Shown here: in pieces, positions 49,248 to 60,760 of the stretch
Layout of the letters: each line of letters begins with the position of its first letter
How positions within the stretch are numbered: the first letter of the stretch is position 1
Source: Gyromitra esculenta
Taxonomy: Eukaryota; Ascomycota; Pezizomycetes; Pezizales; Discinaceae
Assembly (NCBI GenBank): GCA_038503075.1
Contig: JBCAML010000004.1
Span: 331,149-395,148, forward strand
Length of the DNA stretch: 64,000 bases
Direction of reading: 5' to 3'
Notes under the pieces: generated by a model
What the model was told of the DNA's origin: nothing
Database searches by the model: none
Seen by the model: only the letters and a program-made list of their open reading frames with translations
Position numbers and translations under genes: made by a program

Positions 49248-49352
49248 TTCCCGCCGTCGCTGCTGTTTGCCGTTCGCCCGCCCGCGCTCCCCAAACTCCG
49301 CATATCTGCCAATTCCCCTCCGCATACAGACAACCCTCACAGCACCGCGACC

Positions 49353-50777
49353 ATGGCCTCGGCGGCCGCAAAACCCAATGACCCGTGGAAATTCCCCGCC
49401 GTGAAAACGGTCGCCGGAGTACGTAGCCCCCCCCCGCCCGTCCCTCGCCCGCCCACGCAGCGCTGACCCTCCCACCGTCAAGTACCCGCACTGCGATGAA
49501 CGCGATCAACTAACTCCCCATCCGCCCAGCCTGTAAAGGGATCTACCGGCACGACCTACTACGGCGCCTACTTCTACCCCTTCACCGCGCCAGGCACAGA
49601 CCCCGTCTTCGCCGTTGTTGGCGGAAAGGAAACCATCATCGCCCGCCCACATCCAAAGACCGGCTTCGAGATAATCCGATACTTCCATGACGACCTCTTC
49701 TTCCCGTCAGAGTCCCTCTGCAGCGCCTGCTGGACCCGCTGCAGCACCACCGGCGATCCGCTCCTCGCTGTCGGTGGCGCGGCAGGAATCATCAAGATCC
49801 TCAATGTCAAAACCGGCGAGGTCGTGCAGACCCTCACGGGGCACGGCGACGAGATCATGGAGATCCTACTGAGTCCCGTGAACCAGACACTGATCGCATC
49901 CGCTAGCGCAGACAGCACAGTGCGAGTATGGAGCATCGACCCAGCACACAAACGGCAACCCTGTGCACTGGTGTGCGCCGGTGAAGGCCACAAGGAAACG
50001 ATCCTCTCCATCGCATTTCATTCGTCTGGCCGATACCTCCTGAGCGGTGGAATGGACCATATAGTGAACCTCTGGGTCCTCCCTGACCTGCCGGCTGAAT
50101 CCACGGGAACTGATAAACCAATCATACTCCATTACCCCCATTTCAGCACGTCGATGGTGCACTCGAACTATATCGACTGTCTCGCCTTCCACGGCGACTT
50201 CATTCTCTCCAAGGCCGCAAAGGAGTCCCGGATCGTTCTGTGGTCGATTCAGAACTTTACCTCGAAAGCGCCACCGCCGAGTGCGTCTGAAGCCCCAACA
50301 ACGCATGAGTGGCGCGAGACACGCTCTGCGTTTGGTGGCAGCTTCGAGAGACTGCTGCAGTTCCAGATCATGGACACTGATCCGTTCTTTATGAGATTTG
50401 GATTCTTTACGATGCCGGGGATGCATCCGTTGCTGGCTATGGGGAGCACTACAGGCCACGTGAATATGTGGGATTTGATGCGAATTGAGCAGTATGGGAG
50501 GCTACCTGCGAATCTAGGAGGGACAGAGGAGCGGACACCGAGTGAGAGGGGCGGCAGTGTGGATGTGGGCGGAGGTGCGAGCACCACAGGTGGAGGTCCG
50601 AAAATCAAGATAAAGGGGGATGTCATTGGTGATCCCTTCGGTGTTGTCAAGTGTCACCAAGGATTTGATATTCCGAAGGTGAAGACCACGATTAGACATA
50701 TTGCATTTAGTGTGGGTGGAGAGTATATGGTGATGGTTGGAGAAGGTAGTATGATCAGTATTTGTAAACGATGGTAG
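49353..50777 (+). CDS. eed: Polycomb repressive complex 2 WD40 subunit EED/ESC
   Basis: Beta-propeller subunit of PRC2, which binds trimethylated H3K27 and activates the EZH2-type methyltransferase. Exons 49353-49418 and 49530-50777 give 437 aa. The 111-bp intron has a GTACGT donor, a CTAAC branch point and phase 0. WD-type blades include ACWTRCSTTGDPLLAVGGAA, LTGHGDEIMEILLSP with SADSTVRVW, and GHKETILSIAFHSSGRYLLS with GGMDHIVNLW. The segment HYPHFSTSMVHSNYIDCLAF with GDFILSK matches the EED signature HFPDFSTxxxHxNYVDC. FFMRFG and LLAMGSTTGHVNMWDL follow. A low-complexity insert (about 325-365) separates blades 6 and 7, and the protein ends SMISICKRW. The exon-2 frame has no ATG upstream, which supports the short first exon. 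Confidence 0.93.
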
Positions 50778-51821
50778 TGGAGTATTATTAGGAAGGGGAT
50801 AATGTAAGACGTATCAGTGAAGAACCCCATGTTGAGTCAAATTCATTTAATCTCTCACAAATAAGGGCAATACACGAATTGAAGGGAAAATATGATTCTC
50901 GTGATAGAAGCGTGTGAATACTGACTAGAGTGTTTCATCGACGAAGACATCGAAGACCAGTTCTAGGGCCCAGCAACAAACAGGAAATGTACAAAATGGA
51001 TTTGGATAAGCCTAAAGATTGGAAGGATGTCTCTAGCTTAATACCGGAGAATTGCGGGAAGGCAGTGGTGATTTTGAAGGTGTGTAAACCATTGTAATAT
51101 GAGAAACCATGGTGCTTTTGGGTTCGGTCATGGTGTTTTGCTACTCTCGAGTTAGATAGGAGATTGTAATTGTAACTCGCTTATAGTTACCGAACCTCGA
51201 TGAAAGGCTTGGCTTCCATTACGGAAAGGAAAGATATACCGCTCCTAGAAATATTACTTTAGAGCAATATATATGTAGAATTGGATATATCATTTCTGTG
51301 ACAGCTATAGCCTAGATATTCTTTTTCTCGAACAACTCCAAGGACCACATACGGTAATGATAATAATCATGATAAATCACTCGATTGTCTTGGCATTTCT
51401 CCTAATTAATTATTTCCTTTGGCAATAGCACTTCTCCTACAAATAAATCGCAGTATACAAAACCATATTGCTATTCACGAAGAGTCAGGTGCTTATTATC
51501 ACAAAAGTGGAGAATGCGACATACTCCTAGTGAGATCATAAAGAGTAGACCGAAAAACGGTGACAGAGTTGTACAATTGTTGTTGCTGTTGTTCTTTATT
51601 CATTAGGTAACGGCGACAGAGTTCAACAGAGAACAAAAATGAAAGCCTATTTTGTAACTTGAATGCGATTTATACCATATAGCTAGGCAAATTTTGAGCT
51701 TGAACTTGCTATCCGTCATTTCCATGTGCAAATATACGCGTTCCTAAAAAAAGACATGAACCTTATATCCCTGAAGCACCCAAATCATCCACCTCTACCC
51801 GTAGCCATACAGCCCTGGTGC
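50778..51821. other. convergent intergenic region
   Basis: Shared 3' flanks of EED (+) and the orphan gene (-). AT-rich, with a short TTGTTGTTGCTGTTGTT tract at about 51579. No gene is seen. Confidence 0.5.
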
Positions 51822-52618
51822 TCAAGCGAGTTCAAGGATCATCTCAGCCGTCCCTCCATTCCTAGAAATTAGCCCGGAGATATACTTCCAATCCCTAGAT
51901 TCGTCCAGATGAACATTGTAAACTCTCTCGCCAATTTTTACACTGATGCGTGTAGCCTCATGATCTGGCCTCAGCCAATACACTCTCTGAATCTCTTCAA
52001 CTAGATGGGCGAGGGTAGGAGCATTGGTGCCATAAATAATTTTGAACTGGTTAGACCCAGGGAAACAAGTCAGAAGGACAACGTTAGATAAGTGACTTAT
52101 CGAATCAGCCGTATGGTGCTTGGAGAAAGCAAGTAAGGAGGAGAAGTATTCGTGCTTGAAGGTTTTAGGATCGGCTTCTGGCTCGGCTTTCACTTTTACC
52201 GCAGTAGCGGCTCCTCTATCCTGGTTGGCCTTAATCGCTTTCTTCCCTATTTTCCTCAATCTCAACAACCTCGCAAAATATGCCACAGCCTCTCTCAAAA
52301 AGGCCCCGACTCTGTTGATGGAGGTTAGTATCCACCATATAATGTTATTCATGAGGGAGTAACGCACTTTGCTCTCTCGGTGGTGAAACTCCATATCCTG
52401 TCCGTCCCAGGGCCCCAGTATTTATCTCCTATACCACCGTCCATGAATTGATCCAACCATTCTTTCAATTCTTTCTCCCAAAAAACGGTACAGATAAGCC
52501 CCCCCAACCCGACGGAATTACAAGGCTTCAAGAGCTGGTTATCGATGTATCCTTTGAATTGTCCAAAGTCGTGTCTCGAGAACCCACATTTCTGGCGAAG
52601 GAGACAGTAGCTAGTCAT
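51822..52618 (-). CDS. orphan 246-aa protein, two exons
   Basis: Exons 52618-52368 and 52311-51822 join across a 56-bp intron with GTGCGT donor, ACTAAC branch point and ACAG acceptor, restoring ERAK|VGAFLREA. I do not recognise the family. The middle (about 85-125) has a hydrophobic/basic helix (FLREAVAYFARLLRLRKIGK) and an acidic linker (KAEPEADPK). The C-terminal 110 residues look like a compact alpha/beta fold (NVVLLTCFPGSNQFKIIYG, VEEIQRVYWLRPDHEATRIS, VKIGERVYNVHLDESRDWKY), with ubiquitin-like spacing of strands; that resemblance is only a guess. There is no signal peptide. The clean splice and conserved-looking composition support a real gene. Confidence 0.68.
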
Positions 52619-55600
52619 TATGATCGACAGGAGTCTTGCGATGAAGTTTGATGGTTGAGGCTACAGCGAATGTGTATTGATGCTGATGAAGTGGGGGGGA
52701 TATGGCGGTCACTGAAGATGGGCGCTAATGGGGGTGCTTGGGGGACGCTAGCCACATCACGAGCCCAAGCTGTGCAATCGTCATCGACCATACCTTTTAC
52801 ATGATAAGTATGGCAGTAACGTTAACTCACTCAGAGTGTTATTCTGTGCCTTGGATATACCAATTCTAGGAGTCGCTCGAGCTTTTTAAAAAATCTATTG
52901 TTCTTGATGAGTCGAGGACCGTAGGATATTCCAGAAGGACCAGCACCAAGACCAAAGAATAAAACCACGCTTCTTCTGCTTTTACAGCTTCCCACATTCT
53001 TGCTAAGATCAAGGCCATCCTATGGCGGTTCTCTCATCCCCCGAGAACCGAAGATTTCAAAGCTGAGGCCTTTTAGCTCTCTTTAACTACAGATGCAACT
53101 CCTATCGTTCACTCAAGAAATCTCGAATATAACTTTACCACCGTACTTTCAAAGTCAGGACACCATTACCATTTTATTCCTCCATCAAGCCATAGACCTT
53201 GGTGGTATTTTGCAGGCCTGAGCAAGATGTTGACGAGTGATTCACAACAAATCACTCGTTAATATATGGCCAAGAGGCGACTCTATGTCTAAGACACAAG
53301 AAGATGGTATCAACGTCACAAGCCAGGCCTCCTAGTTAGAGATGAACTATCTCTTATCGAAGAATTTATCTAGGAACGGCCAGCTGCCCCTGTGGGTTAC
53401 CCCGGAATTTTATATCACGCCCTTCGATAGCGTCAGCAAAAGAAAGAAAAATACGATTTCGGGCGTTTCTTGTGAATTAGTGCCACAAAATCTGTTCATT
53501 TATAAAACAAAGGAGGAAGCAACATCCCCCGTAGACGACCTGCAGGTTTAGCACCCGTGCTGGAGTAATATCACAATACTAGATACAGGAGCGACGGCTA
53601 CTGTGGGTTATAACTGGTTTGAATATAGGGATCCTACCACCGATTTCTTCGTTCCGTCACCAGTACGTTCTAGCACGTTTTTAGTGGACGAGGTAAACAA
53701 CCCGGCAACCCACATCCTACTGATCTGTCTAACCTATATTATGAATGAAATTAGCTATGTAGTCCTTATGTGTTACTCAGTTTCCATAGTGAGAGAAGCC
53801 TCGGAATCTGTCTATGGGACCAATCACGTCCTCAGTCACACAACTTCCAATCCAGAGTCTCCTCCTAATACCACGGAGTTCTTAGTCTAGCTCTTCGATA
53901 CTCCATTACTTCAGAGGCGAGTGGGGTTAAACAATCCCTCGTAGTCGGCCAGAATCTATTCGACCAGGCTGATCAATCTACAACCCGCACATGATCAAAT
54001 GGATCAGCACCCTCACGACAAATATGGAGCTGAAGGCCTATCGTCCGCGAAAAATAAATACAAGATCTCCTACAAATATAAGTCACACTTCAGAAACAGC
54101 CCATGCGGTCAACACTCTGGAGGCGTTTATAGGTCCCTCTTTGCGACTTCCTCCAACTCAACGCCGATGTGATGTTCGGTTTTGGTCAAGCACGGCAGAC
54201 CAAAGGAGCAATAACATTCATCGAAGCTCGGGTTGGAGCTTCAAGTATTATGGTTGGTATCGCGGCGGGAATATCGACTTTCTTTGTTATCGTTATTGTT
54301 TGCTTCTATTAGAAACGGCTAGGTCAAAACTTAAGCCGTCTGCCGACAACCCTGGCTATTACGCGTCCGCTATTGTATGCAAGTAATGCGTCGAACAATT
54401 GCTCAAAGATTCAGGGAAGATACACAAAGAGCGGCGAAACTAGACCACCTAGGACATACGTATGGTTATGAGTCTTTTATAGGCTGGGGTGGAAATCGGC
54501 ATTTTGGTGTGTACAGAGAACTTCTGGACGACGAAAAAAATAAAATGTCTGTGGACAGGGTCAAGTCCTCGCAGGCTAAACTCTTGTGATTTCTTTAATT
54601 TTTTCTCTATCATCTTTTCAAGATCCATAGCTATAGACAAGGGGTTTTTACTTTTCTCTTCAAGGTTTTCTTCATGTTACAGAAGTAATGAATTTCTGGT
54701 TCTTAGAAAAAAAAATCGCGATCCAGGATCATCTAGCTATAATTGTGCGTCAGAAGAAAAATTATAGAAATACGTTACGCACAAGTAAAGTGGCTACAGT
54801 ACCAGGAAAAGGGGTTGAATTGGTACGTTGGTATTCGTGCATCATTCTCACGAATGCGGGAGTAAATCAGTAGTGCTACGGGGTTCTCGAAGTTCATACG
54901 GTAATCATCCTGACTTACCGTATAGCTACATGTAATTACCCGTAGAGTTTGGAGATATTAAGTTGTAGCCTAATAATCGCATCCACTATGACATCACGAG
55001 TGATAAAATGTGAAAGACGACACAAGCAACATGCTCTATTCCCCATCCTGTTAGTGGAGGGAGTAAATGCAGTTAGATAAACAGCCTATTGTAGTAAGGT
55101 ATCTCTTATAGTTAGTCTTTTGGGCAATATTATCGATTTTTGATGGTTACAATTGGCCTGGGGGTAAGACTAAAAGGATAAAGGCGATTACCTAGGTTCA
55201 ACGACGCAATCAAAAAAAAATTTGCCCTGTCTTACCCTAAGGGTCACCTAAGCATAATCCTCGTTATGGCTCGGGCAGCCCAACGTTGATATGACCTCAC
55301 TCGCATCCTTCCATACCATTCCAGAGTATCAAAGGTGTCTATTGAATAAACATAATCTCGTCGTGTATCATTGCTGGGAATCCAGTTGTTCCACTAAGTC
55401 AAAAGATAATCAACATAAGTTAACAGTTGCAATTTCAATCCCCTTGCACGAAGTCACCGCAATAAAAGGAAGAAAAACCAAAATCCGAGGTATCCTCGCC
55501 AAAATAAAATAAAAATAGACCGAAACCGTCGCTATAAAAAAGACCGTACAAAAATTGGATCGCATGCTCCCAAGACTCCAATTTTTCTGCCTTTAGATCA

Positions 55601-55648
55601 AAGTAACCCCCCCCCCGAAACCAAGACTAAGCACGCGCTACCAATTCT
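52619..55648. other. 3-kb region with decayed coding sequence
   Basis: Apart from the remnant at 53080-53900, I see no gene. One TACATGTA lies at 54927, next to the hairpin ACGGTAA/TTACCGT (54898-54921). Confidence 0.45.
53080..53900 (+). pseudogene. possible decayed LTR-retroelement fragment
   Basis: Broken plus-strand frames with protein-like composition are separated by stops: LTTDATPIVHSRNLEYNFTT near 53085, a stretch at 53342-53551, and 53570-53890. The last begins ITILDTGATATVGYNW, which resembles the DTGA(T) active-site motif of retroviral-type aspartyl proteases in copia/gypsy Pol. No reverse transcriptase, integrase or LTR could be identified, so the assignment rests on one short motif. 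Described as a broken relic only. Confidence 0.3.
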
Positions 55649-57035
55649 CTACCAATCAACAGCCCATCCATTCTCCTTCAGAAACTCGTCACACGCAGCC
55701 TTGAGCGCCAAATTTGACACCAAATCTTTCTCTGTAAGCGGCTCTCTCGTCAATGGATCTGTTTCCGACCGCTTCAGATGGTCCAACAACGTGGAACGGT
55801 CATAAGAATTTCCACTCTTAGTCTATTCGCAATGTCGTCCGTTAGCTGACTCTCAACCACGGGCTCGCCGGGTTCAAAGAACGGGCGGAAGGCCAGGAAG
55901 GAAAACACATACGATTACCGGATCCAACATAATAGTAAACGAAATGCTATCAATGAGGTAGTCTGGCACCTTTCTCATCGCCAGCCTCTCCGCCTCCGCT
56001 TTCCCGAACACATCTTCAAGTGTCCTAACGCTCTCTCTTGCTTCCTGCCTGATTTCTTCCTCCAAATCCTGCACAGTTTTCCCCCCAGGTCTCGCCACAT
56101 CCCCCTTGCGGATAATTTTATCCACCTGCTTATCTGCGTCACCCTCTATGATATCCGTAAATTTACGGAGCAACGCCCCTTCCCGCTCAATACGGCGTGC
56201 TTCTGTATGTTCCCATTTCTTCTTCTTTGCTTCAAGACAGGTTGCTACGATCGAAGCAGCGGATGAAGAATGCTGCTCGAGTGCAAGCTTGTATGCTTTC
56301 ATTGAAGAGGGTAGCGCTTCGCCAGGGTGATTGAGGGCGAGCTGGGCTTGCCCGAGGTGGGCGTACGCCTTCACTATCGATCGAAAGAAAAAAAACGTCA
56401 GAATATACCAGCAACAAAGGACTCAGGAGACAAACTAGAACTAGGATCCAACTCGATTGCTTTCAAGCAATCATCAATAACTCCCTGGTATGCTCCCGTT
56501 TTCAACCGGACCAGGGACCGGTTCGTAAACAGGGTAGCCTTTGTCGCATCTTTTATTATGCTATACCAGTGACTATGTTAACAATCCGTCCAATGTGCTT
56601 TATCCCACTTCTTTCCCCCGTTCCTCTATCAATAACTATTTCGACAGCTATCATAACCTACCCAGTGGAGGGAAATTTTCCTTTTACGGCTCTCAAAATC
56701 AATGGCGGGGTTTGCTCACGCTTGCGTATAAAACTTCTCAGCGCCAAGGTAGTCTTTAGCCTTAAAGCATCTATTCTCATGTCTCTATGTTAGCTTCCTC
56801 AAGTTCCAGGTTCCCTCCACACCATATTCTTGTTTGATCCTCTCCCACCCAGTATCCCCCCCCCACTCTGCAATCGTCCCATATAACCTGCTGCCCAAAC
56901 AGCTACTCTTCCTTTCTCGAGCATCCCATTCTCTTTCTGTCCTCCCCCGATCCGAGACCTTATCAAGAGAAATCAATTAGGGAAAACTTACGCGTTCCCC
57001 TGCTGCTTCAAGTCGTCTGCTGTCTTTGAAGACAT
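55649..57035 (-). CDS. STUB1: CHIP-type co-chaperone E3 ubiquitin ligase (TPR + U-box)
   Basis: Binds Hsp70/Hsp90 C-termini through its TPR domain and ubiquitinates their clients through a U-box; cytosolic. Five exons (57035-56992, 56770-56720, 56560-56436, 56373-55913, 55822-55649) give 284 aa, close to the usual 280-303. The start MSSKTADDLKQQGNA leads into TPR 1 (CFKAKDYLGAEKFYTQA), TPR 2 (ATLFTNRSLVRLKTGAYQGV, AIELDPSS) and TPR 3 (KAYAHLGQAQLALNHPGEAL). A charged coiled-coil follows (AKKKKWEHTEARRIEREGAL), then the U-box: VPDYLIDSISFTIMLDPVI|TKSGNSYDRSTLLDHL, spliced across the 90-bp intron 4, TDPLTREPL and the invariant end ENGWAVDW. All junctions keep frame; introns 1 and 2 are long for this window (221 and 159 bp). 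Confidence 0.92.
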
Positions 57036-59080
57036 ATTTGATCCGTGTCAAGGCAATATTAATCAATACGGCGGTCCTAAGAACAACTAGGTTGTCTACA
57101 GGTTACGGTGGCCCAATGCTGCTTTCCGGTTGCGTCAAGCTGGCTCTCGGAGTTTGTTTGTTTCAAGTTGCTCCCTTGTGAGCTGGAGAGGCGAAAGTGG
57201 AGGTGGATATGTAGCTATGGTGCGGCTCAAAGGCCAAGTCGTCTATCTAAGGCAAGTGTGGCGAGAACAGCAAGTCAGTGGTGGGTAACCACAAGCAACA
57301 AGGGTCCAGACAGCCGACGTGAGCAGACAAAAAACAAAAGAACAAGCTCCAACCAGGAAAACAAGCAGAGAAGACGAAAAAACGACTCTGGATATATTCC
57401 CAGGCGGGGCTTTAACAACTTTATAACGCGCGCGTGCGGCAACCCCCAAACAGTAACCAAGTGACGCTTACAGTATCAGCCACGGAACGTGCTGGAAATC
57501 TGGGATGTTCGAGGGAAACCAGCGATCCGGGTCACGGGAAATCATAAAATCGACCGCGCCAGGGTCCGGAGGTGGCAGGTATGCCCCTCTATCCGATCAA
57601 GTTACACACACCCAAAACACAGGAACCACTGGCGACAAAACCGACACTTCACACCAGAAAATCTTTGTCGCGATATCTCAAAGGGGCAAGTTAAAGGGCA
57701 GAGTTTAAGGACAATCCGAGAAGCTATTGGTTCTTGCCGTCAAGAACAGGATAGGGTGCCTCAGAATTAAAACCAGATGGCTACATGTACATAGTTATGC
57801 ACTTTTATGAGACGCGACTCCAATCTCAAAATAGCCTAAGGTACCCAAACGACCACCAAGAGCTTTTGGTATCCAGTATTTGAGCCTACATGTAGCCAGA
57901 AGAACCCAGTTGACTCCAAACGCTCTCCATAACGAGCAATTGAAGACCTCGTTGAGTGAAATGCATCGTTTGGCATTCAGACCTCAGCAACTACCGACTT
58001 TGAAGCAACAGTCCTTTCCCAGGTCACAAGAACAATCCCAAAAAAAGAAACGCATCGTTCTCCAGTAATTAGTAATCATTGGAGACGGGTGTCCATTCAT
58101 GGTATCCAGCACTGTCTCTTGCAGACAAAAATCTGGCATGCCAGGTCTCAGACGCGTCGATCTAGCCGTATATCGTTTAGCGCCATCTGCTTGGTGAGTT
58201 TGCCATCCCAAAAGGGCAGCGTTAGTGCAACTGCCCTTTTCCCCACCTGCAACTGCGAGAATATGTGCCTCCATGGCCACAGTCCGTCTCCCCTCGCAGA
58301 ATACATGTATGAATGCAACAGGTTACGTATCCCCCCCATACAGTCATTGAGGCTAAGGATTGTAAGAGTGCTTTCTCAGAGGCCAAAAAGTCATAAGTTC
58401 TGAATCCCGATTGTTCTCACGTTCTTAGCTACTTGTCAACGAGGTGGCTGAGACATCCAAGTAATAAGAGTACCCACATGGAGGTACCACTCCACAAGGC
58501 TATGGATTCACGACACACTTTAATCCGCAGGCGCAGCAGTTCGGAGTCCTCCCAGTTTTCGCGTCGGGAGAGGCTGATTTAAGGTAGCGGCAAGGCGGGA
58601 GGGCCAGGCAAGGTCTGATTGCACAACTTTAAACCAACACCACCATCGTCCGCCGTACAGCTGCAGGACTCCCGTTAACAGAGTCTCACTGATGTGCTCC
58701 ACTGATCATTTACCGCACCCCAAATCTTGAGGCGCAAGCAGCTATCAAAAAAAAACTGGATCAGTTTCGCAGAACTTACTCGAATGACTCTTGGAAACAG
58801 TAGGTCATGACTCCCGAGACACGGTTACAAATCCCTGGGTCAGGTAACCAGCACGTATGTGATAAGTACTATTCTTACGTTTCTTCATTCAACTTTCGTA
58901 ATTGCATTTGTAAAGAAACAGCCTCCCAATAGCCATCATCGGGTCATTCAATCCATCCTTTGCACCACTCTCAAACTGCGCTTAATAAAAAAGACAAGAC
59001 CCTTGACGCGAAAATACAGACCCCAAGAATAGAAAAATAATAGAACAAAAAAATGTGTTTCTTCATTTGCAATCTACAAT
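57036..59080. other. 2-kb intergenic region
   Basis: Upstream of CHIP and downstream of Gvp36. It contains three TACATGTA palindromes within 530 bp (57782, 57887, 58302), the densest cluster in the window. ORFs are short and of random composition. Confidence 0.5.
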
Positions 59081-60760
59081 TTACGCCCCGCCCTCTCTGG
59101 ACTTCCTGTAGCTTGCCTAAAACACGCAAAAATAGTTAGTATCCTGTTCCTCCCTATTCTTTCATAATCAATGAAAAATATATATTCCTAATCGCTCATC
59201 GATCCATCTCCACCATATTCTGCGCTTCTCTTGGTCTTTTGTCATTCTCCCAATACCCGCGGCTCCGATCAGCCGCCCAAACCACGATAAAAGGATCCCA
59301 GCAACCACAACCGTTTCAAAAACGAGAGAAGGAAGGGGGGTAACTCATACCTCTTGTTCAACTTGCAGACTTTCGATCAATGGTGCAAGCTCGGAGTAGA
59401 TCTCAAAAGCCTTCTTGTGGAACTCCAATTGGGCTTGCACCAAATCCGCAAGATTTCTCAAGGGTTCAGGCGTATCAAGCACGTTCTTCATAACACCGAC
59501 AGCCTCTTCTGTGCAGCCGATAAACTCATCCTCCGCGGTCTCAACTTCAGCTCTTTGCTCATCGGTCAAGTGCTCCTCTTCGTGAATTTCTTGTCTCGCA
59601 CCCATACCAGGGAAACCTATCCCGCCGGACTTGACCCTACTTTTGGCTGCATCGAGTGACAGGCGAGCATTCTCAACGTTCTTGCGCGCCTTTTGCGCGA
59701 ACATAATGTTTGTATTAAGGGTAGTAGTAAACGCCGCGTTGAAGCGGGATTGAATCTGTGCATCCTGTAGCAGACGGGCTTCGCCAACCTGTTCAGACGC
59801 AAGAGCATATTTCTCGAGTGCGGTTGCAAGGGGTTCAGAAGAGTCTAGGGCGTGCGAGGAGGAGAGTGAGGCACGGCCGATAGCATGAGCGAAGGTCTTG
59901 GGCGCAGCTTTGGTTCCAGGTTTGGTCAAGATATTTTGAGCTTCGGCAGCAGTGTTGGCAGCGGAGAGTAGTTGGACCTTCTCTGAAATTGTGCGTGAAA
60001 GATCGGTGAAGGACTCGCGCTGCAGAGGTCAGCAGTTGATCACCGAGTGTAAGGAGGATGAACATACAATATTCGGGGGATAATCATATGACTGAATTAA
60101 TCCGATTCACAAGTCATCAGCAAATACTGAATATTAGTACCACAACTACGGATAGTTCTTACCTCGTTACTGTACTGAGACCTGAGATAGAGTCAGCACG
60201 TGACACTCCACCGGTTAAATTCATTTTAAATAAACATACGTAACAGCCAACAACTGCTGATGAACCAGCTTCAACGCATCGACGCGCTTCTCGAGCTCGA
60301 TGTAGTCGGGTGGTAGTTGAGTCTTGGTTTCAGTCAGCTTCCTACGGATCATAAACACCAGGCCCGTCTCATTTAAGAGCTCCGCGAGACGCCGGGTAGA
60401 AGCAGTAGTGGCACTAGCAACAGCACTCGCAGTAGCAGTAGCAGTAGCAGCGGCAGTAGCAACATAAGTAGAAGAGGAGGTAGGAGCGGAAGCATCGGGG
60501 GCAGAGGTAGAAGATGAGGCATCAGGGATAGCAGCAGAAGCGGAAGTGGGGGTGATGGTATCAGAGGAAGCGGAGGATGTAGCAGCATCGGCGGAGCCAT
60601 CAGAGGGACCATCACCAGCACCGGGAGCGGGAGGAGCAGAGACCTTATCCTCGGCCTGGCCAAGTTGTTCACGAACGAACTGTTGGGTACGAGAAGCGAA
60701 TGGGGTGAAGTTATTGGAGATGTTCTTCCCAAAGCTCGTAAAACTCTTGGTGAAATCCAT
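59081..60760 (-). CDS. gvp36: BAR-domain Golgi vesicle protein Gvp36
   Basis: Membrane-curvature protein of Golgi and endocytic vesicles. Five exons (60760-60240, 60181-60163, 60091-60068, 60019-59351, 59116-59081) encode 422 aa. Exons 2 and 3 are micro-exons of 19 and 24 bp coding for (T)SQYSNE and SYDYPPNI. They are supported because together they restore the conserved VTSQYSNESYDYPPNIRESF. The N-terminus MDFTKSFTSFGKNISNNFTP (amphipathic helix) is followed by a long Ala/Ser/Thr-rich insert (about 40-125). The BAR coiled-coil region follows (LEKRVDALKLVHQQLL, FAQKARKNVENARLSLDAAK, LRNLADLVQAQLEFHKKAFE). The last exon gives the family-typical end EQEASYRKSREGGA after a 234-bp intron with ACTAAC branch point. 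Antisense Leu-rich frames over the insert are shadows. Confidence 0.9.

Larger units (their letters stand above)
46731..49352. other. 2.6-kb intergenic region
   Basis: AT-rich. It contains copy 2 of a dispersed repeat (47283-47313), the short direct repeat GCCAGCCTCAGG at about 47011-47047, one TACATGTA (48977), a GATGCT tract (49134-49151), and a GCGTC tandem (49228-49247) just before the EED start. No gene is seen. Confidence 0.5.
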
